Source of the DNA: Desulfuromonadaceae bacterium
GTDB taxonomy: Bacteria; Desulfobacterota; Desulfuromonadia; Geobacterales; Pseudopelobacteraceae
Length of the DNA stretch: 64,000 bases
Direction of reading: 5' to 3'
Assembly: GCA_028681335.1 (NCBI GenBank)
Contig: JAQUIT010000002.1
Coordinates: forward strand, 1-64,000
Each line of letters opens with the position of its first letter. Position 1 is the stretch's first letter. This document shows, one piece after another, positions 14,313-25,467 of this stretch. The notes beneath the pieces are model-generated. The model did no database searches. It worked only from the letters and a program-made list of their open reading frames with translations, and was not told where the DNA came from. The position numbers and the translations under genes were made by a program.

Positions 14313-16139
14313 TTACGCCGTCTGGCCGGGTTGTGACGGTGATGGTGCTGTCTGGTCCGGTCTGTTCAGGATTTCGCGTATCTTCATTGCCATGTCAGGC
14401 AACGTAAACGGTTTCTGAATGAAATGTAAGCCTTCATCGAGCACGCCATGATGGGCGATTGCGTTGGCCGTATACCCCGACATGTACAGGCATTTTACTT
14501 CCGGGTGGGCTGCCAGCACATTCCTTGCCAGGTCTCGGCCGTTCATATCCGGCATTATCACGTCGGTAATAAGCAGCTGGAAGCGACCTGAATGTTTCTC
14601 AGCGAGACGGAGCGCCTCGGCCGGACCACCTGCCGCCAGCACGCTGTAACCGAGGTTCTCGAGCATCAACGTGGCCATGTTGAGGATGACCGTTTCGTCT
14701 TCAACGAGCAGAATCGTCTCGTTGCCGTGCTGTGCCGGTATCGCAACGGCGGCTGTCTCGGTTTCTCCGCTTGTCCCCGTATAGCGGGGGAGGTAGATGG
14801 TGAAGGTAGTCCCCTGGTCGGGTTCACTGTAGACGTTGATGAAGCCGTTGTTCTGCTTGATGATACCGTACACCGTGGCCAGGCCAAGACCGGTCCCTTC
14901 GCCGACGTTTTTGGTGGTGAAAAAAGGCTCGAATATATGATCTCGGGTATCCTTGTCCATGCCGCAGCCGTCGTCACTGATAGCCAGCCACACATATTCC
15001 CCCGGTGCCGCTTCCGGATTGGAGGCGCAGTACCCGGCGTCGATGGTTTTATTTCCCGTCTCAATGGTTATTCTGCCGGTGTTATTAATGGCATCCTTGG
15101 CGTTGACGCAGAGGTTGGCCAGGATCTGGTCTATCTGGGACGGATCAAGCTTCACCGGCCATAGTTTTGTGCTCGGCCGCCAGGTGAGGCTGATGTCTTC
15201 GCCAATAAGCCGTTGCAGCATCTTGAGCATCCCGGCTACCGTCTCATTCAGTCTCAGTACCTTGGGGGCGACGGCCTGCTTTCGGGCAAAGGCCAGCAAC
15301 TGCCGGGTCAAATCAGCGGAGCGTTCCGCGGCGTTGTGAATCTCCTCAAGATGGCCGGAGATCAGCTGGGACGCCCCTGTCTTCATAAGGGCCAGCTCTG
15401 TGTGGCCGATGATGACGCTGAGCATATTGTTGAAATCGTGCGCCACTCCCCCGGCAAGCCGTCCTACCGACTCCATTTTCTGAGCCTGCTGGAGCTGGGC
15501 TTCAAGTTTGTCTCGCTCCTCCTCGGACTGTTTGCGGTCGCTGATATCCCTGACAACCGCTATGATTTTGTTGTCATTGTGCGTTGAGTCTTTTTTGAGT
15601 GAAACTTCAGACCAGAACAGCTCCCCGGTTTTTTTCCGTGAATGCCATTCAAATACCTGTGGACCTTCAAACAGCGCCTTGCGTACATTTTCAGCCGCTT
15701 CCGCCTGTGAGTAAGGAGGCGTGCCTTCGGACAGTTGTCCCAAGTCTGTCGTCAGAGCTTCGTCACGCCGGTAGCCGTACATTTCCAACATGCGCTCATT
15801 TATGTCGAGGATGTTGCCACTCTGAGCGTCGTGAACAAAGATCGCCTCGTTAGTGGCGTTGAACAGCGCCTCATAGCTTTTCAACGTCTCAATCCGGCCC
15901 CTTTCGGCTGCCGCCAGTTTGCGAACGAAGCGGTCAATCAGGACATAGAGGAGTGTTGCGGTGCAGAGAATGAAGAGTGAGCCTTTGATAACGGCAATTT
16001 TAACCATCACCGCCGGATTTTGCACAAGCCAACCGAGCACGGTATCGGAGCCGTATATCCAGGCCAGACCGAACAGGGCATAGATCATCACAATTCTTAT
16101 GGTCACCGACCGGTGTCTCTGCCGGGTTTGATTCCTCAT
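14313..16139 (-). CDS. Hybrid sensor histidine kinase with receiver domain
   Basis: 608 aa when started at the ATG with AAGGA six bases upstream; six more codons are open. Two membrane helices lie near 15-65, then a PAS domain (about 80-200), then a HisKA box with the phosphorylated His in GGVAHDFNNMLSVI. An ATPase domain follows (GTGLGLATVYGIIK). The C-terminal receiver domain has the acidic pair in LVEDE and the target Asp in LLITDVIMPD. With no partner gene adjacent, it probably passes phosphate to an output protein elsewhere or acts through its own receiver. It lies convergent with the macrodomain gene. Confidence 0.92.
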   Translation of the reverse strand: MRNQTRQRHRSVTIRIVMIYALFGLAWIYGSDTVLGWLVQNPAVMVKIAVIKGSLFILCTATLLYVLIDRFVRKLAAAERGRIETLKSYEALFNATNEAIFVHDAQSGNILDINERMLEMYGYRRDEALTTDLGQLSEGTPPYSQAEAAENVRKALFEGPQVFEWHSRKKTGELFWSEVSLKKDSTHNDNKIIAVVRDISDRKQSEEERDKLEAQLQQAQKMESVGRLAGGVAHDFNNMLSVIIGHTELALMKTGASQLISGHLEEIHNAAERSADLTRQLLAFARKQAVAPKVLRLNETVAGMLKMLQRLIGEDISLTWRPSTKLWPVKLDPSQIDQILANLCVNAKDAINNTGRITIETGNKTIDAGYCASNPEAAPGEYVWLAISDDGCGMDKDTRDHIFEPFFTTKNVGEGTGLGLATVYGIIKQNNGFINVYSEPDQGTTFTIYLPRYTGTSGETETAAVAIPAQHGNETILLVEDETVILNMATLMLENLGYSVLAAGGPAEALRLAEKHSGRFQLLITDVIMPDMNGRDLARNVLAAHPEVKCLYMSGYTANAIAHHGVLDEGLHFIQKPFTLPDMAMKIREILNRPDQTAPSPSQPGQTA

Positions 16140-16276
16140 AAGCTTCCTTTTTGGCATGTCTTGCCTGCAATAATGCGAGATCCTGTTTCACAATGGCTGA
16201 TATTCTAACAGGTTTGCACGAGAGAGCAAATACTATGACACCATATACCAGATATTATCGTGCCGGTGCCACGTGT

Positions 16277-16320
16277 ACAAAAGAGGGTGTCCTCCTTTAT
16301 CGGAAGACACCCTCTTTTGT
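16277..16320. terminator. Strong hairpin terminator, minus-strand genes
   Basis: A perfect 15 bp inverted repeat (ACAAAAGAGGGTGTC with its complement) has a 14-base loop. The ends are A/T-rich on both sides, so it can stop transcription from either direction. It lies between the katG end and the start of the histidine kinase gene. Confidence 0.85.
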
Positions 16321-16456
16321 GTGGCCGGAGTGAGAGCAGCCCCACCGCATTCCCGAAGTCGGTGGCGGCGGCTGTAACAGTTGCCGCTGTGGCGGAGACT
16401 GGTTAACCGCTAACGTGTCACCCCGTTATGATCTGTCGAAGATATTGCCGTTACGA

Positions 16457-18685
<2,229 letters not shown>

Positions 18686-18798
18686 CTAACCGGTAGTACG
18701 TCCTCAAATCTGCAGCAAACCGCGGGCTTTTTTATGTTGATTGCCTGCTGTGCGCGTGCTGCCGGGTGGTTGTTTGTCGTGTGTTCATGTGTCATGTA

Positions 18799-18826
18799 AC
18801 TGTAGCACAAGAAAAAGTTCTATCAA
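18799..18826 (-). promoter_or_regulatory. Candidate sigma-70 promoter of katG
   Basis: On the minus strand TTGATA and TACAGT are separated by 16 bases. The promoter lies about 147 bases upstream of katG and just downstream of the PerR-like palindrome. Confidence 0.45.
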
Positions 18827-18843
18827 ATAAAAATATTTACTAC

Positions 18844-18860
18844 ATAGTAATGATTACTAT
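18844..18860. promoter_or_regulatory. PerR/Fur-type operator upstream of katG
   Basis: ATAGTAAT-G-ATTACTAT is a perfect 8-1-8 inverted repeat. The inner 7-1-7 layout and AT-rich arms fit the PerR box form (TTATAATNATTATAA). It lies between perR and katG, 18 bases upstream of the candidate -35 box. Confidence 0.75.
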
Positions 18861-18877
18861 ATTGGAGGCAAAAAAAA

Positions 18878-19339
18878 TCAGCGTGAGGTTTTTGAGAGGC
18901 ATTTGCTGCAGATACCGTAGACCACGGCCTGCTTGTTGCTGACGTTTCCCCATTCCTGCAGGCCCTCGGGAAGCGGCGATTGGTCAAAGCCCTCCCACTG
19001 GAAATCCATGATTTCATTGCAGACGCTGCAGATCAGATGGTGATGGTGTCGCAGTCGGGCTTCGAATCTGGCGAGGCTTTCAACGGTCTGTACGCGCGAG
19101 ATAAGGCCATGCTGTTCAAACGTGGCCAGAGTCCGGTACACCGTGTCCAGAGAAATTGAGGGAATCTTGACCAGCAGGCGTTTATGGAGAGCTTCTGCGG
19201 CAGGGTGGTCAGTGGACTGCAGCAGCTCCAGGTAGATCTTGTAGCGCTGATGTGTCAGTTTCAGTCCGGCCTTACGGCAGGCGACAGAAAAATCGTCCAT
19301 CATCTTGAGAACACTATCGGTATGTTCAGTTTTGGGCAT
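18878..19339 (-). CDS. perR: Fur-family regulator, PerR-like
   Basis: 153 aa from the ATG at MPKTEHTDS. A longer frame adds 21 residues without support. The winged-helix domain (KAGLKLTHQRYKIYLELLQS...SLDTVYRTLATFEQHGLI) is typical of Fur proteins. Two CxxC pairs (CSVC and CSKC) hold the structural zinc, and the HHHH stretch near residue 100 supplies regulatory metal ligands. Its place directly upstream of katG, with a PerR-like operator between them, favours PerR (peroxide sensing) over Fur or Zur. The exact metal cannot be read from sequence. Confidence 0.88.
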   Translation of the reverse strand: MPKTEHTDSVLKMMDDFSVACRKAGLKLTHQRYKIYLELLQSTDHPAAEALHKRLLVKIPSISLDTVYRTLATFEQHGLISRVQTVESLARFEARLRHHHHLICSVCNEIMDFQWEGFDQSPLPEGLQEWGNVSNKQAVVYGICSKCLSKTSR

Positions 19340-19538
19340 GACTAGGGACCTGCCAGGTAAAATACCAACTTCAGCAATATTAGCAGCTATACCGCCGCGC
19401 AAGTCAACTCAAAAGTATGGTAGCGGGCGGTAACGGCAACTCGGACGGCAGAATTGACGTGGATGCACGCCATAAAGTTGTTTTCTGTCATGCACGCCAC
19501 CTTGCCGACAGCCATCATTCCATGCTACAAGATGGGTC

Positions 19539-21485
19539 ATGCTCCAACTAATCAATCTATCCAAAGACTTCGCCGGCAACCCCCTCTTCAGCAACATCTC
19601 CTGGCACCTGAAAAAGGGTGAACGGGTGGCCCTGGTCGGCGAGAATGGCGCCGGCAAATCGACGCTGATGAAGATCATCGCCGGTCTGACCGAGCCGTCC
19701 TCAGGCGAGATCCAGTTTGCCCGAGGCGCCAAGGCGTCCTATCTGCCGCAGGACGGCATCGTCACCGCCGGACAGAGTTTGTTTCATGAAGCCCGCGCCG
19801 CTCTGGCCGAGCTGCTGGCGATGGAGGAGGAGCTGCACCGGATCGGGCTCGACCTTGAGAGCCTGCCGCACGATTCCCCCGAACATGATCAGATTCTTGC
19901 ACGCTATGGCGAGTTGCAGGAGCTGTTCCGTCATGGCGGCGGCTATACGATGGAGGCCGAAATCGGTACGGTATTGAAGGGTCTCGGCTTTGCCCAGGCA
20001 GACTGGCACCGGGATTGCGGCGAATTCTCCGGCGGCTGGCAGATGCGTATCGCCCTGGCCCGGCTGCTGCTGCAGAAGCCGGACGTACTGCTGCTGGACG
20101 AACCGACCAACCATCTGGACATCGAGGCGCGTAACTGGCTGGAGGAGTACCTCTGCTCCTACCCCGGTTCAGTCATTCTCGTCTCACACGACCGCTTCTT
20201 CATGGACAGCGTCTGCAGCCGCATCGCCGAAGTCTGGAACCATACGATGGCGGACTATCACTGCAATTACTCCCGCTATCTCAGCCAGCGGGAGGAACGG
20301 GTCAGTGCCCTGCGCAGTGCCAAACGGCTTCAGGATGAGGAGATCGAAAAGACCGAGGATTTCATCCGCCGCTTCCGCTATCAGGCCAACAAGGCGTCGC
20401 AGGTGCAATCGCGCGTCAAGCAGCTGGAAAAGGTCGAGCGGATCATCCTCCCCCCCGAGCGCAAAAGAATACGCTTCCAGTTTCCTGAAGCTCCCAAGAG
20501 TGGCAAGAACGTCATTGAGCTGAAGGGGGTGACGCGTTCCTTCGGCGACCACGTCGTCCTGGATAACATAGATCTGACGATCGAAAAGGGTGAACGGGTC
20601 GCGCTGGTCGGGCACAACGGTGCCGGTAAATCAACGCTGATGGCGGTCATGGCCGGGGGAGAATTCCAGGGCGGTGAACGGATCAGCGGACATAATGTCA
20701 GCATGGATTACTTTGCCCAGGATCAGGCCAACGTGCTTGATCAGAGCCGCTCCGCCTACGATGAGCTGTACGCCGATGCACCGTACGACATGGTGCCGAA
20801 GTTGCGCGACATTCTCGGTGCCTTTCTCTTTTCCGGCGATGATATCCACAAGAAGGTCAGCGTCCTCTCCGGCGGCGAACGAAACCGCCTGGCCCTGGCC
20901 AAGATGCTGCTGCGCCAGTCCAACCTCTTGCTGATGGATGAGCCGACCAACCATCTGGACCTGAACAGCAAGGAAGTGCTGCTGGATGCTTTGAAGAGTT
21001 TCGACGGTACGGTGGTGTTCGTGTCGCATGATCGCTACTTTGTCAATGCCCTGGCAACGCGGGTGATTGAAGTTGACGGCGGCGGTGTCGAGAACTATTT
21101 CGGCGATTATGAATATTACCTGGGAAAGAAAGCGGGTGTTTCCATTCCGGCAGGTGCGACGTCTGCCGCCGTTTCTGCTGCGGGGACAGCTGGCAATGAA
21201 GCGTCTCCGGCACCTCTTCCGCCGTTGAACAAGGATGTACGCCTGAAAGATCGCGAAGAGGAAAAGCGCCGCAAACGTGAGGATCAGGCGCGCCAGAAAC
21301 GCCTGGGCGAGATTGAGTCCCTGATTGCGCAGGCCGAGAAAGAGTTGGCACAGTTGGAGATCGAGATGAATGCCCCCGGTTTCTTCGACGACCCGGAGCG
21401 GGGAGTGCAGGGCGGTGAACGTCATGCTGCGCTGAATACCAGAGTTGAAGCATTGTATGGTGAGTGGGAAGAGTTGTCGGGGTGA
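19539..21485 (+). CDS. ABC-F ATPase (ribosome-associated)
   Basis: 648 aa with two ATP-binding cassettes and no membrane helices. The first Walker A is GENGAGKST, with signature FSGGWQMRIALARLL and Walker B LLLDEPTNHLD. The second Walker A is GHNGAGKST, with LSGGERNRLALAKMLL and LLMDEPTNHLD. The arginine-rich linker of about 80 residues between them and a charged C-terminal coiled coil (about 560-645) match the Uup/YheS-type ABC-F proteins. These bind the ribosomal E site and act on translation. A second ABC-F gene is at 25468. Confidence 0.93.
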   Translation: MLQLINLSKDFAGNPLFSNISWHLKKGERVALVGENGAGKSTLMKIIAGLTEPSSGEIQFARGAKASYLPQDGIVTAGQSLFHEARAALAELLAMEEELHRIGLDLESLPHDSPEHDQILARYGELQELFRHGGGYTMEAEIGTVLKGLGFAQADWHRDCGEFSGGWQMRIALARLLLQKPDVLLLDEPTNHLDIEARNWLEEYLCSYPGSVILVSHDRFFMDSVCSRIAEVWNHTMADYHCNYSRYLSQREERVSALRSAKRLQDEEIEKTEDFIRRFRYQANKASQVQSRVKQLEKVERIILPPERKRIRFQFPEAPKSGKNVIELKGVTRSFGDHVVLDNIDLTIEKGERVALVGHNGAGKSTLMAVMAGGEFQGGERISGHNVSMDYFAQDQANVLDQSRSAYDELYADAPYDMVPKLRDILGAFLFSGDDIHKKVSVLSGGERNRLALAKMLLRQSNLLLMDEPTNHLDLNSKEVLLDALKSFDGTVVFVSHDRYFVNALATRVIEVDGGGVENYFGDYEYYLGKKAGVSIPAGATSAAVSAAGTAGNEASPAPLPPLNKDVRLKDREEEKRRKREDQARQKRLGEIESLIAQAEKELAQLEIEMNAPGFFDDPERGVQGGERHAALNTRVEALYGEWEELSG

Positions 21486-21563
21486 TGGCGTAGATGCTGT
21501 GGTATACTCTTCAAGTAGTGCCCTGCGCAGTAAAAAAACGCTGTTGAAAACGGAGGATTTACC

Positions 21564-22397
21564 ATGAAAAAGCTTGCTGTTGCATTGCTGGCGTTGGCTG
21601 TTGTGGTTCTTTCACCTTTAGCCGTGTTGGCGGCCGCTTCAACCGACATAACCTGGTACGGGCACTCTGCCTTCAAAGTGACTACTCCGACCGGCAAAAT
21701 CCTGCTGATCGACCCCTGGCTGGCAAACCCCGCAAATCCCAAGGGGAAGGAAATTCTGGCAAGCCTTGACAAGGCCGACCAGATCCTGCTGACCCATGCC
21801 CATGGCGATCACATCGGCAATACGGTCGAAATCGCCAAAAAGACCGGGGCCAAGCTGGTTGCCAGCAACGACCTGATGAAGGCGATGGTTAAATACGGCG
21901 GTTTTCCGGAAGAACAGGCCGATTTTGCCGGTACCGGTAACTTTGGCGGCACGGTGACGCTGCTTGGCGGCGAGGTGAAGGTCACTTTTGTCCATGCCCT
22001 GCACAGTTCGGCCCTGGAGTATGATGATACGAGCGGTCTGCCGAAAAGCCTCGCCTATGCCGGGAATCCGGGGGGCTTCATTATCGCTGTTGCCAATGGT
22101 CCGACGATCTATCATACCGGTGACACCGACCTGTTCGGCGACATGAAGCTGATCGGCGACCTGTCGCATGTGGATGTTATGATGGCCTGCATCGGCGACA
22201 AGTTCACCATGGGGCCGGAGCGCGCGGCGGTCGCGGTCGAACTGGTGAAGCCTAAAATGGTCATCCCGATGCATTTTGGCACCTTTGCAGCCCTGACCGG
22301 TACCCCGGAGGCTTTTGCACGGGAGCTTAAAAAGCGTAAGGTAAAAACTGTTTTCAAACGGATGCAGGTTAATGAAACGTTCAGCTGGAAGCCGTAG
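21564..22397 (+). CDS. Secreted metallo-beta-lactamase-fold hydrolase
   Basis: 277 aa. A signal peptide ([20 protein letters not shown], cut near residue 28) sends it to the periplasm. The mature part is a UPF0173-type metal-dependent hydrolase: [14 protein letters not shown], the metal site THAHGDHIG, a later His in [18 protein letters not shown] and the closing MHFGTF. Cytoplasmic homologues lack a signal, so export is a distinctive feature. The substrate is unknown. GGAGG precedes the ATG by 7 bases. Confidence 0.88.
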   Translation: MKKLAVALLALAVVVLSPLAVLAAASTDITWYGHSAFKVTTPTGKILLIDPWLANPANPKGKEILASLDKADQILLTHAHGDHIGNTVEIAKKTGAKLVASNDLMKAMVKYGGFPEEQADFAGTGNFGGTVTLLGGEVKVTFVHALHSSALEYDDTSGLPKSLAYAGNPGGFIIAVANGPTIYHTGDTDLFGDMKLIGDLSHVDVMMACIGDKFTMGPERAAVAVELVKPKMVIPMHFGTFAALTGTPEAFARELKKRKVKTVFKRMQVNETFSWKP

Positions 22398-22691
22398 GCA
22401 CTGGAGTTTATAGCTGAGCCTGAACCACAATAGATCAAGAGGGTCAGACGCCGATGCCACGCGTTAAGGGCTGGGGTGTTCTGGCCCTTTTTAGTACTGG
22501 CCCTAGTTGCTGCCCCTGTTTCTTTCTTTGCACGTGTAGTTCTCTACAGCGGCACAGATAACTCCGCTCTGTCTGATGACAGGTGCCGATCTGAGGTAGA
22601 TTACGGTGACTCGCCATTCCTGGGGAAAAACACCCGATAAATGATGTAACTATGGTAGAATGCAACTCTAGTGCAAAAGGAGGTCTCCTGT

Positions 22692-23129
22692 ATGAAAATC
22701 ACCGTTAAAATGGCTCTACGTGGTGTTTTTGTGGCTCTTGGCTGCTTTGTGCTTATTCAACTCATCCCCTACGGCCATAACCGGGTCAATCCGCCCGTTG
22801 TCAAAGAGCCGGTCTGGGATAGTCCCTCAACCAGAGATCTGGCAAAGCGTGTCTGCTTCAACTGCCACAGCAATGAAACCACGTGGCCATGGTATTCACG
22901 GGTAGCACCGGTCTCCTGGCTAATCTACAATGATGTGCAGGAAGGTCGGAGCAAGATGAATTTTTCTGACTGGCGGGACGTCTCGGGGGAGCAGTTCAAG
23001 CACGAAATCGGTGGAGGAAGTATGCCGCCGGTCCAGTATCGCCTGGCACATCCAGAAGCGAAACTTACGTCTGCCGAGAAAGAGAAGCTGATCGAAGGGT
23101 TGTCCAAAACAGCTGCGGCGAGCAGATAG
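22692..23129 (+). CDS. Membrane-anchored heme-binding domain protein
   Basis: 145 aa starting at the ATG after AAGGAGG. An N-terminal helix (about 8-25) anchors or exports it. The rest is a haem-binding domain with one c-type heme site CFNCHSNE, the Trp/Tyr segment TTWPWYSRVAPVSW, a segment INYNDVQEG-like (LIYNDVQEGR) and a distal-type motif SMPPVQYRLAHPEAKL. It is periplasmic and probably an electron carrier or heme sensor. Genes of this type are common in Geobacter-like and Bacteroidetes genomes. Confidence 0.85.
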   Translation: MKITVKMALRGVFVALGCFVLIQLIPYGHNRVNPPVVKEPVWDSPSTRDLAKRVCFNCHSNETTWPWYSRVAPVSWLIYNDVQEGRSKMNFSDWRDVSGEQFKHEIGGGSMPPVQYRLAHPEAKLTSAEKEKLIEGLSKTAAASR

Positions 23130-23155
23130 TTGCAGCCGAACTTCAGGAGGGAGTC

Positions 23156-24550
23156 ATGACCACGCGTATTGAAAAAGATTCCATGGGTGAGATGTCGGTC
23201 CCGGCCGAGGCCTATTATGGTGCGCAGACCGCCCGGGCGGTGCAGAACTTTCCGATCTCCGGCCTGAAACCGCATCCGGCTTTTGTCTGGGGAACGGTGA
23301 TCATTAAAAAGTGTGCCGCCAAGGCCAATATGTCCACCGGTCGGCTCCCGGTCGAGATCGGCGACGCGATCGTGGCTGCTGCCGATGAGGTGCTGGCCGG
23401 AGCGCTGGCCGACCAGTTCGTCGTTGATCCGTTTCAGGCCGGCGCGGGAACGTCACACAATATGAATGCCAACGAGGTGCTGGCCAACCGCGCATTGGAA
23501 ATGATGGGGCGCCAGCGGGGCGACTTTTCGACGCTGCATCCGAACGATCATGTCAACATGGCTCAGTCCACAAATGACGTCATTCCGACCGCGATCCGCC
23601 TTACCTCGCTGGAGATGCTTGACCCGCTGCTGGAGGTGCTTGAGGTGCTGGAGATGGCGCTGGCCGCCAAGGGGAATGAGTTTGATCACATCCTCAAGTC
23701 GGGGCGTACCCACCTGCAGGATGCCGTCCCGATCCGGATGGGGCAGGAATTCGGTGCCTATTCTGCGGCGATCCGCAAGAACCGCGAGGGGCTGGAAGCG
23801 TGTATTCCGGCGCTGCTGGAGTTGGGGATCGGCGGCACCGCAGTCGGTACCGGCCTGAACGCCGAGCCGGCCTACATCGCTGCCATGATTGAAGAGCTGA
23901 GCGTTGCCACCGGTTTTCCGTTGGTCGCTTCCGCCGATCTGTTCGAGGCGATGCAGAACATGGATCCGTTCCTCGCACTTTCATCGGCGCTGCGCCGCAC
24001 CGCGGTCAACCTCGGGCGGATCGCCAACGACCTGCGCCTGCTGGCTTCCGGGCCACGCACCGGGTTTGACGAGATCCGTCTACCGCCGATCCAGCCCGGT
24101 TCATCGATCATGCCCGGCAAAATCAATCCCTCGATGGCCGAGATGGTCAACATGGTCTGTTTTCAGGTTATCGGCTGCGATCAGGCGGTCATGCTGGCGA
24201 CCCAGGCGGGGCAGCTGGAGCTGAATGTGATGATGCCGCTGATCTCCTGGAACCTGACTTTTTCAATGGAAATACTCAAGAATTGCGTGCACAAATTCAC
24301 CGAATCCTGTATAAATGAAACGACCGCCAACGAAGAGCGTTGTCGCCTGTATCTGGAAACTTCACTCGGTCTGGTGACGGTGCTGGCACCGTACATTGGC
24401 TACAACGCCTCGGCAGCTATAGCAAAGGAATCTCTCGCCAGCGGCCGGAGCATCCGTGAAATAGTGCTGGAGCAGAAGTTGATGACCGTTGCCGAGCTGG
24501 ACGTAATCATGCAGCCTGAACATTTGACGAAGCCGGGGCTGCCGAAATAA
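23156..24550 (+). CDS. aspA: Aspartate ammonia-lyase (aspartase/fumarase family)
   Basis: 464 aa, the family length. It converts L-aspartate to fumarate and ammonia. The signature GSSIMPGKINPSMAE with the catalytic Ser loop is clear, as are the substrate sites in SGRTHLQDAVPIRMGQEF and the N-terminal SMGEMSVPAEAYYGAQT. The segment TQAGQLELNVMMPLI matches aspartases better than class II fumarases, which read ASGNFELN there. The fumarate it makes could feed the reductase at 30150. GGAGG lies before the ATG. A fumarase function cannot be wholly excluded. Confidence 0.85.
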   Translation: MTTRIEKDSMGEMSVPAEAYYGAQTARAVQNFPISGLKPHPAFVWGTVIIKKCAAKANMSTGRLPVEIGDAIVAAADEVLAGALADQFVVDPFQAGAGTSHNMNANEVLANRALEMMGRQRGDFSTLHPNDHVNMAQSTNDVIPTAIRLTSLEMLDPLLEVLEVLEMALAAKGNEFDHILKSGRTHLQDAVPIRMGQEFGAYSAAIRKNREGLEACIPALLELGIGGTAVGTGLNAEPAYIAAMIEELSVATGFPLVASADLFEAMQNMDPFLALSSALRRTAVNLGRIANDLRLLASGPRTGFDEIRLPPIQPGSSIMPGKINPSMAEMVNMVCFQVIGCDQAVMLATQAGQLELNVMMPLISWNLTFSMEILKNCVHKFTESCINETTANEERCRLYLETSLGLVTVLAPYIGYNASAAIAKESLASGRSIREIVLEQKLMTVAELDVIMQPEHLTKPGLPK

Positions 24551-24634
24551 AAACCCCAACCCCCCTCAATCCCCCCTTGTCAGGGGGGAGGTTTTAAAGC
24601 CCCTCCCCTGACAAGGGGGGGCCGGGAGGGATTA
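24551..24634. repeat. GC-rich palindromic element
   Basis: Arms near 24571-24591 and 24602-24620 share the inverted sequence CCCCTGACAAGGGGGG. The outer parts are runs of C and G (ACCCCAACCCCCCTC, GGGCCGGGAGGG). It separates aspA from the Nfu gene and resembles, in the CCCCTCCC core only, the elements at 10347 and 25274. It may end aspA transcription. Confidence 0.6.
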
Positions 24635-24661
24635 ACACCACATACAAAGGAGAATGAACAG

Positions 24662-24883
24662 ATGAAAGAAGAAGTACTGAGGGTTCTTGAGCAGGTACGT
24701 CCGGCTCTGCAGGCTGATGGCGGCGATGTTGAGCTGGTTGAAGTTACGGAAGACGGTATCGTTAAGGTCCGCCTGAAGGGTGCCTGCGGCAGCTGCCCGA
24801 TGTCAACCATGACCCTGAAGATGGGGATCGAGCGCGCCATGAAAGAACAGATTCCGGGCGTCGTGGAAGTTGTCCAGGTCTGA
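24662..24883 (+). CDS. Nfu-type iron-sulfur scaffold (NifU C-terminal domain)
   Basis: 73 aa, a single NifU-like C-terminal domain. The motif [11 protein letters not shown] holds the CxxC pair that carries a transient [4Fe-4S] cluster. The N-terminal part ([14 protein letters not shown]) is the conserved front of this domain. Such small Nfu proteins deliver clusters to apoproteins in the cytoplasm. AAGGAG precedes the ATG. A strong terminator follows, so it forms a short unit of its own or with aspA. Confidence 0.93.
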   Translation: MKEEVLRVLEQVRPALQADGGDVELVEVTEDGIVKVRLKGACGSCPMSTMTLKMGIERAMKEQIPGVVEVVQV

Positions 24884-24905
24884 TCAGCACAGCGGATAAA
24901 AATCA

Positions 24906-24948
24906 CAAACGCTCCTTCAGGTAATGCTGACAGGAGCGTTTGTTTTTC
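24906..24948 (+). terminator. Rho-independent terminator
   Basis: CAAACGCTCCT pairs with AGGAGCGTTTG around a 15-base loop, then TTTTTC. It ends the Nfu transcript. Confidence 0.88.
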
Positions 24949-24977
24949 GTCTGTCAGCGCAGAAGCTAAGGGAAATT

Positions 24978-25208
24978 ATGACAAGTAAAACGGTCTGTCC
25001 AGGTCGCTATCGGCACTACAAGGGCAATTTTTACGAGGTGGTCGACATCGCCCGACACAGTGAGACGGAAGAAGAGATGGTGGTGTACCGCAAGCTGTAC
25101 GATGATGGTTCGTTGTGGGTCAGGCCGCTTGGCATGTTCCTGGAAAACGTGCTCGTTGAAGGAGCTCTTGTACCGCGGTTCGAGCTGATTGAAAAATGTA
25201 AAAGCTGA
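24978..25208 (+). CDS. DUF1653 protein
   Basis: 76 aa. It matches the DUF1653 family: PGRYRHYKGNFYEVVDIARHSETEE, the middle VVYRKLYDDGSLWVRP and the end PRFELIE. The family has a small beta-rich SH3-like fold and no assigned reaction. The start is the ATG after TAAGGGA; upstream codons cross the preceding terminator. It is the only gene between the terminator and the palindromic element at 25274. Confidence 0.85.
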   Translation: MTSKTVCPGRYRHYKGNFYEVVDIARHSETEEEMVVYRKLYDDGSLWVRPLGMFLENVLVEGALVPRFELIEKCKS

Positions 25209-25273
25209 ATTTGCCACATTCTTCCATACCGCTCGCATTAACAATGCTAATCCAGTAAAAAAAATCAGCAGTG

Positions 25274-25435
25274 TCCGGTTAGGTCATTGCATTTAGCCTC
25301 CCCTCCCTTGACGGGAGGGGATTGAGGGGTGGGAGAAGCTGCCGTCAGTATCAAAATGGCAAACTCCCCCACCCCCTAGCCCCCTCCCGCAAGGGTAGGG
25401 GGGACTTTTAAGGCAAATACAATGACCTAACCGGA
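25274..25435. repeat. Large palindromic repeat element (MITE-like)
   Basis: TCCGGTTAGGTCATTG at the left end is a perfect inverted copy of the right end, extended imperfectly to about 24 bp per arm (25274-25298 and 25412-25435). Inside are a CCCCTCCC/GGGAGGGG pair and a CCCCCTCCCGC/GGGTAGGGGGG pair. The element is 162 bp with no ORF. Terminal inverted repeats around a GC core resemble a miniature mobile element. A target duplication is not evident. Confidence 0.65.
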
Positions 25436-25467
25436 AGATGCTGTAAAAAAACAATTTTGAGGTACCC

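Noticed and set aside
21639..22460. A 273-codon minus-strand frame opposite the secreted hydrolase
   Set aside because: It lacks a start signal and domain, and the plus-strand gene has a signal peptide and a metal site.
23156..24550. Class II fumarase as the first choice for this gene
   Set aside because: The AGQLELN segment fits aspartases; fumarases carry ASGNFELN there. The alternative is mentioned in the feature.
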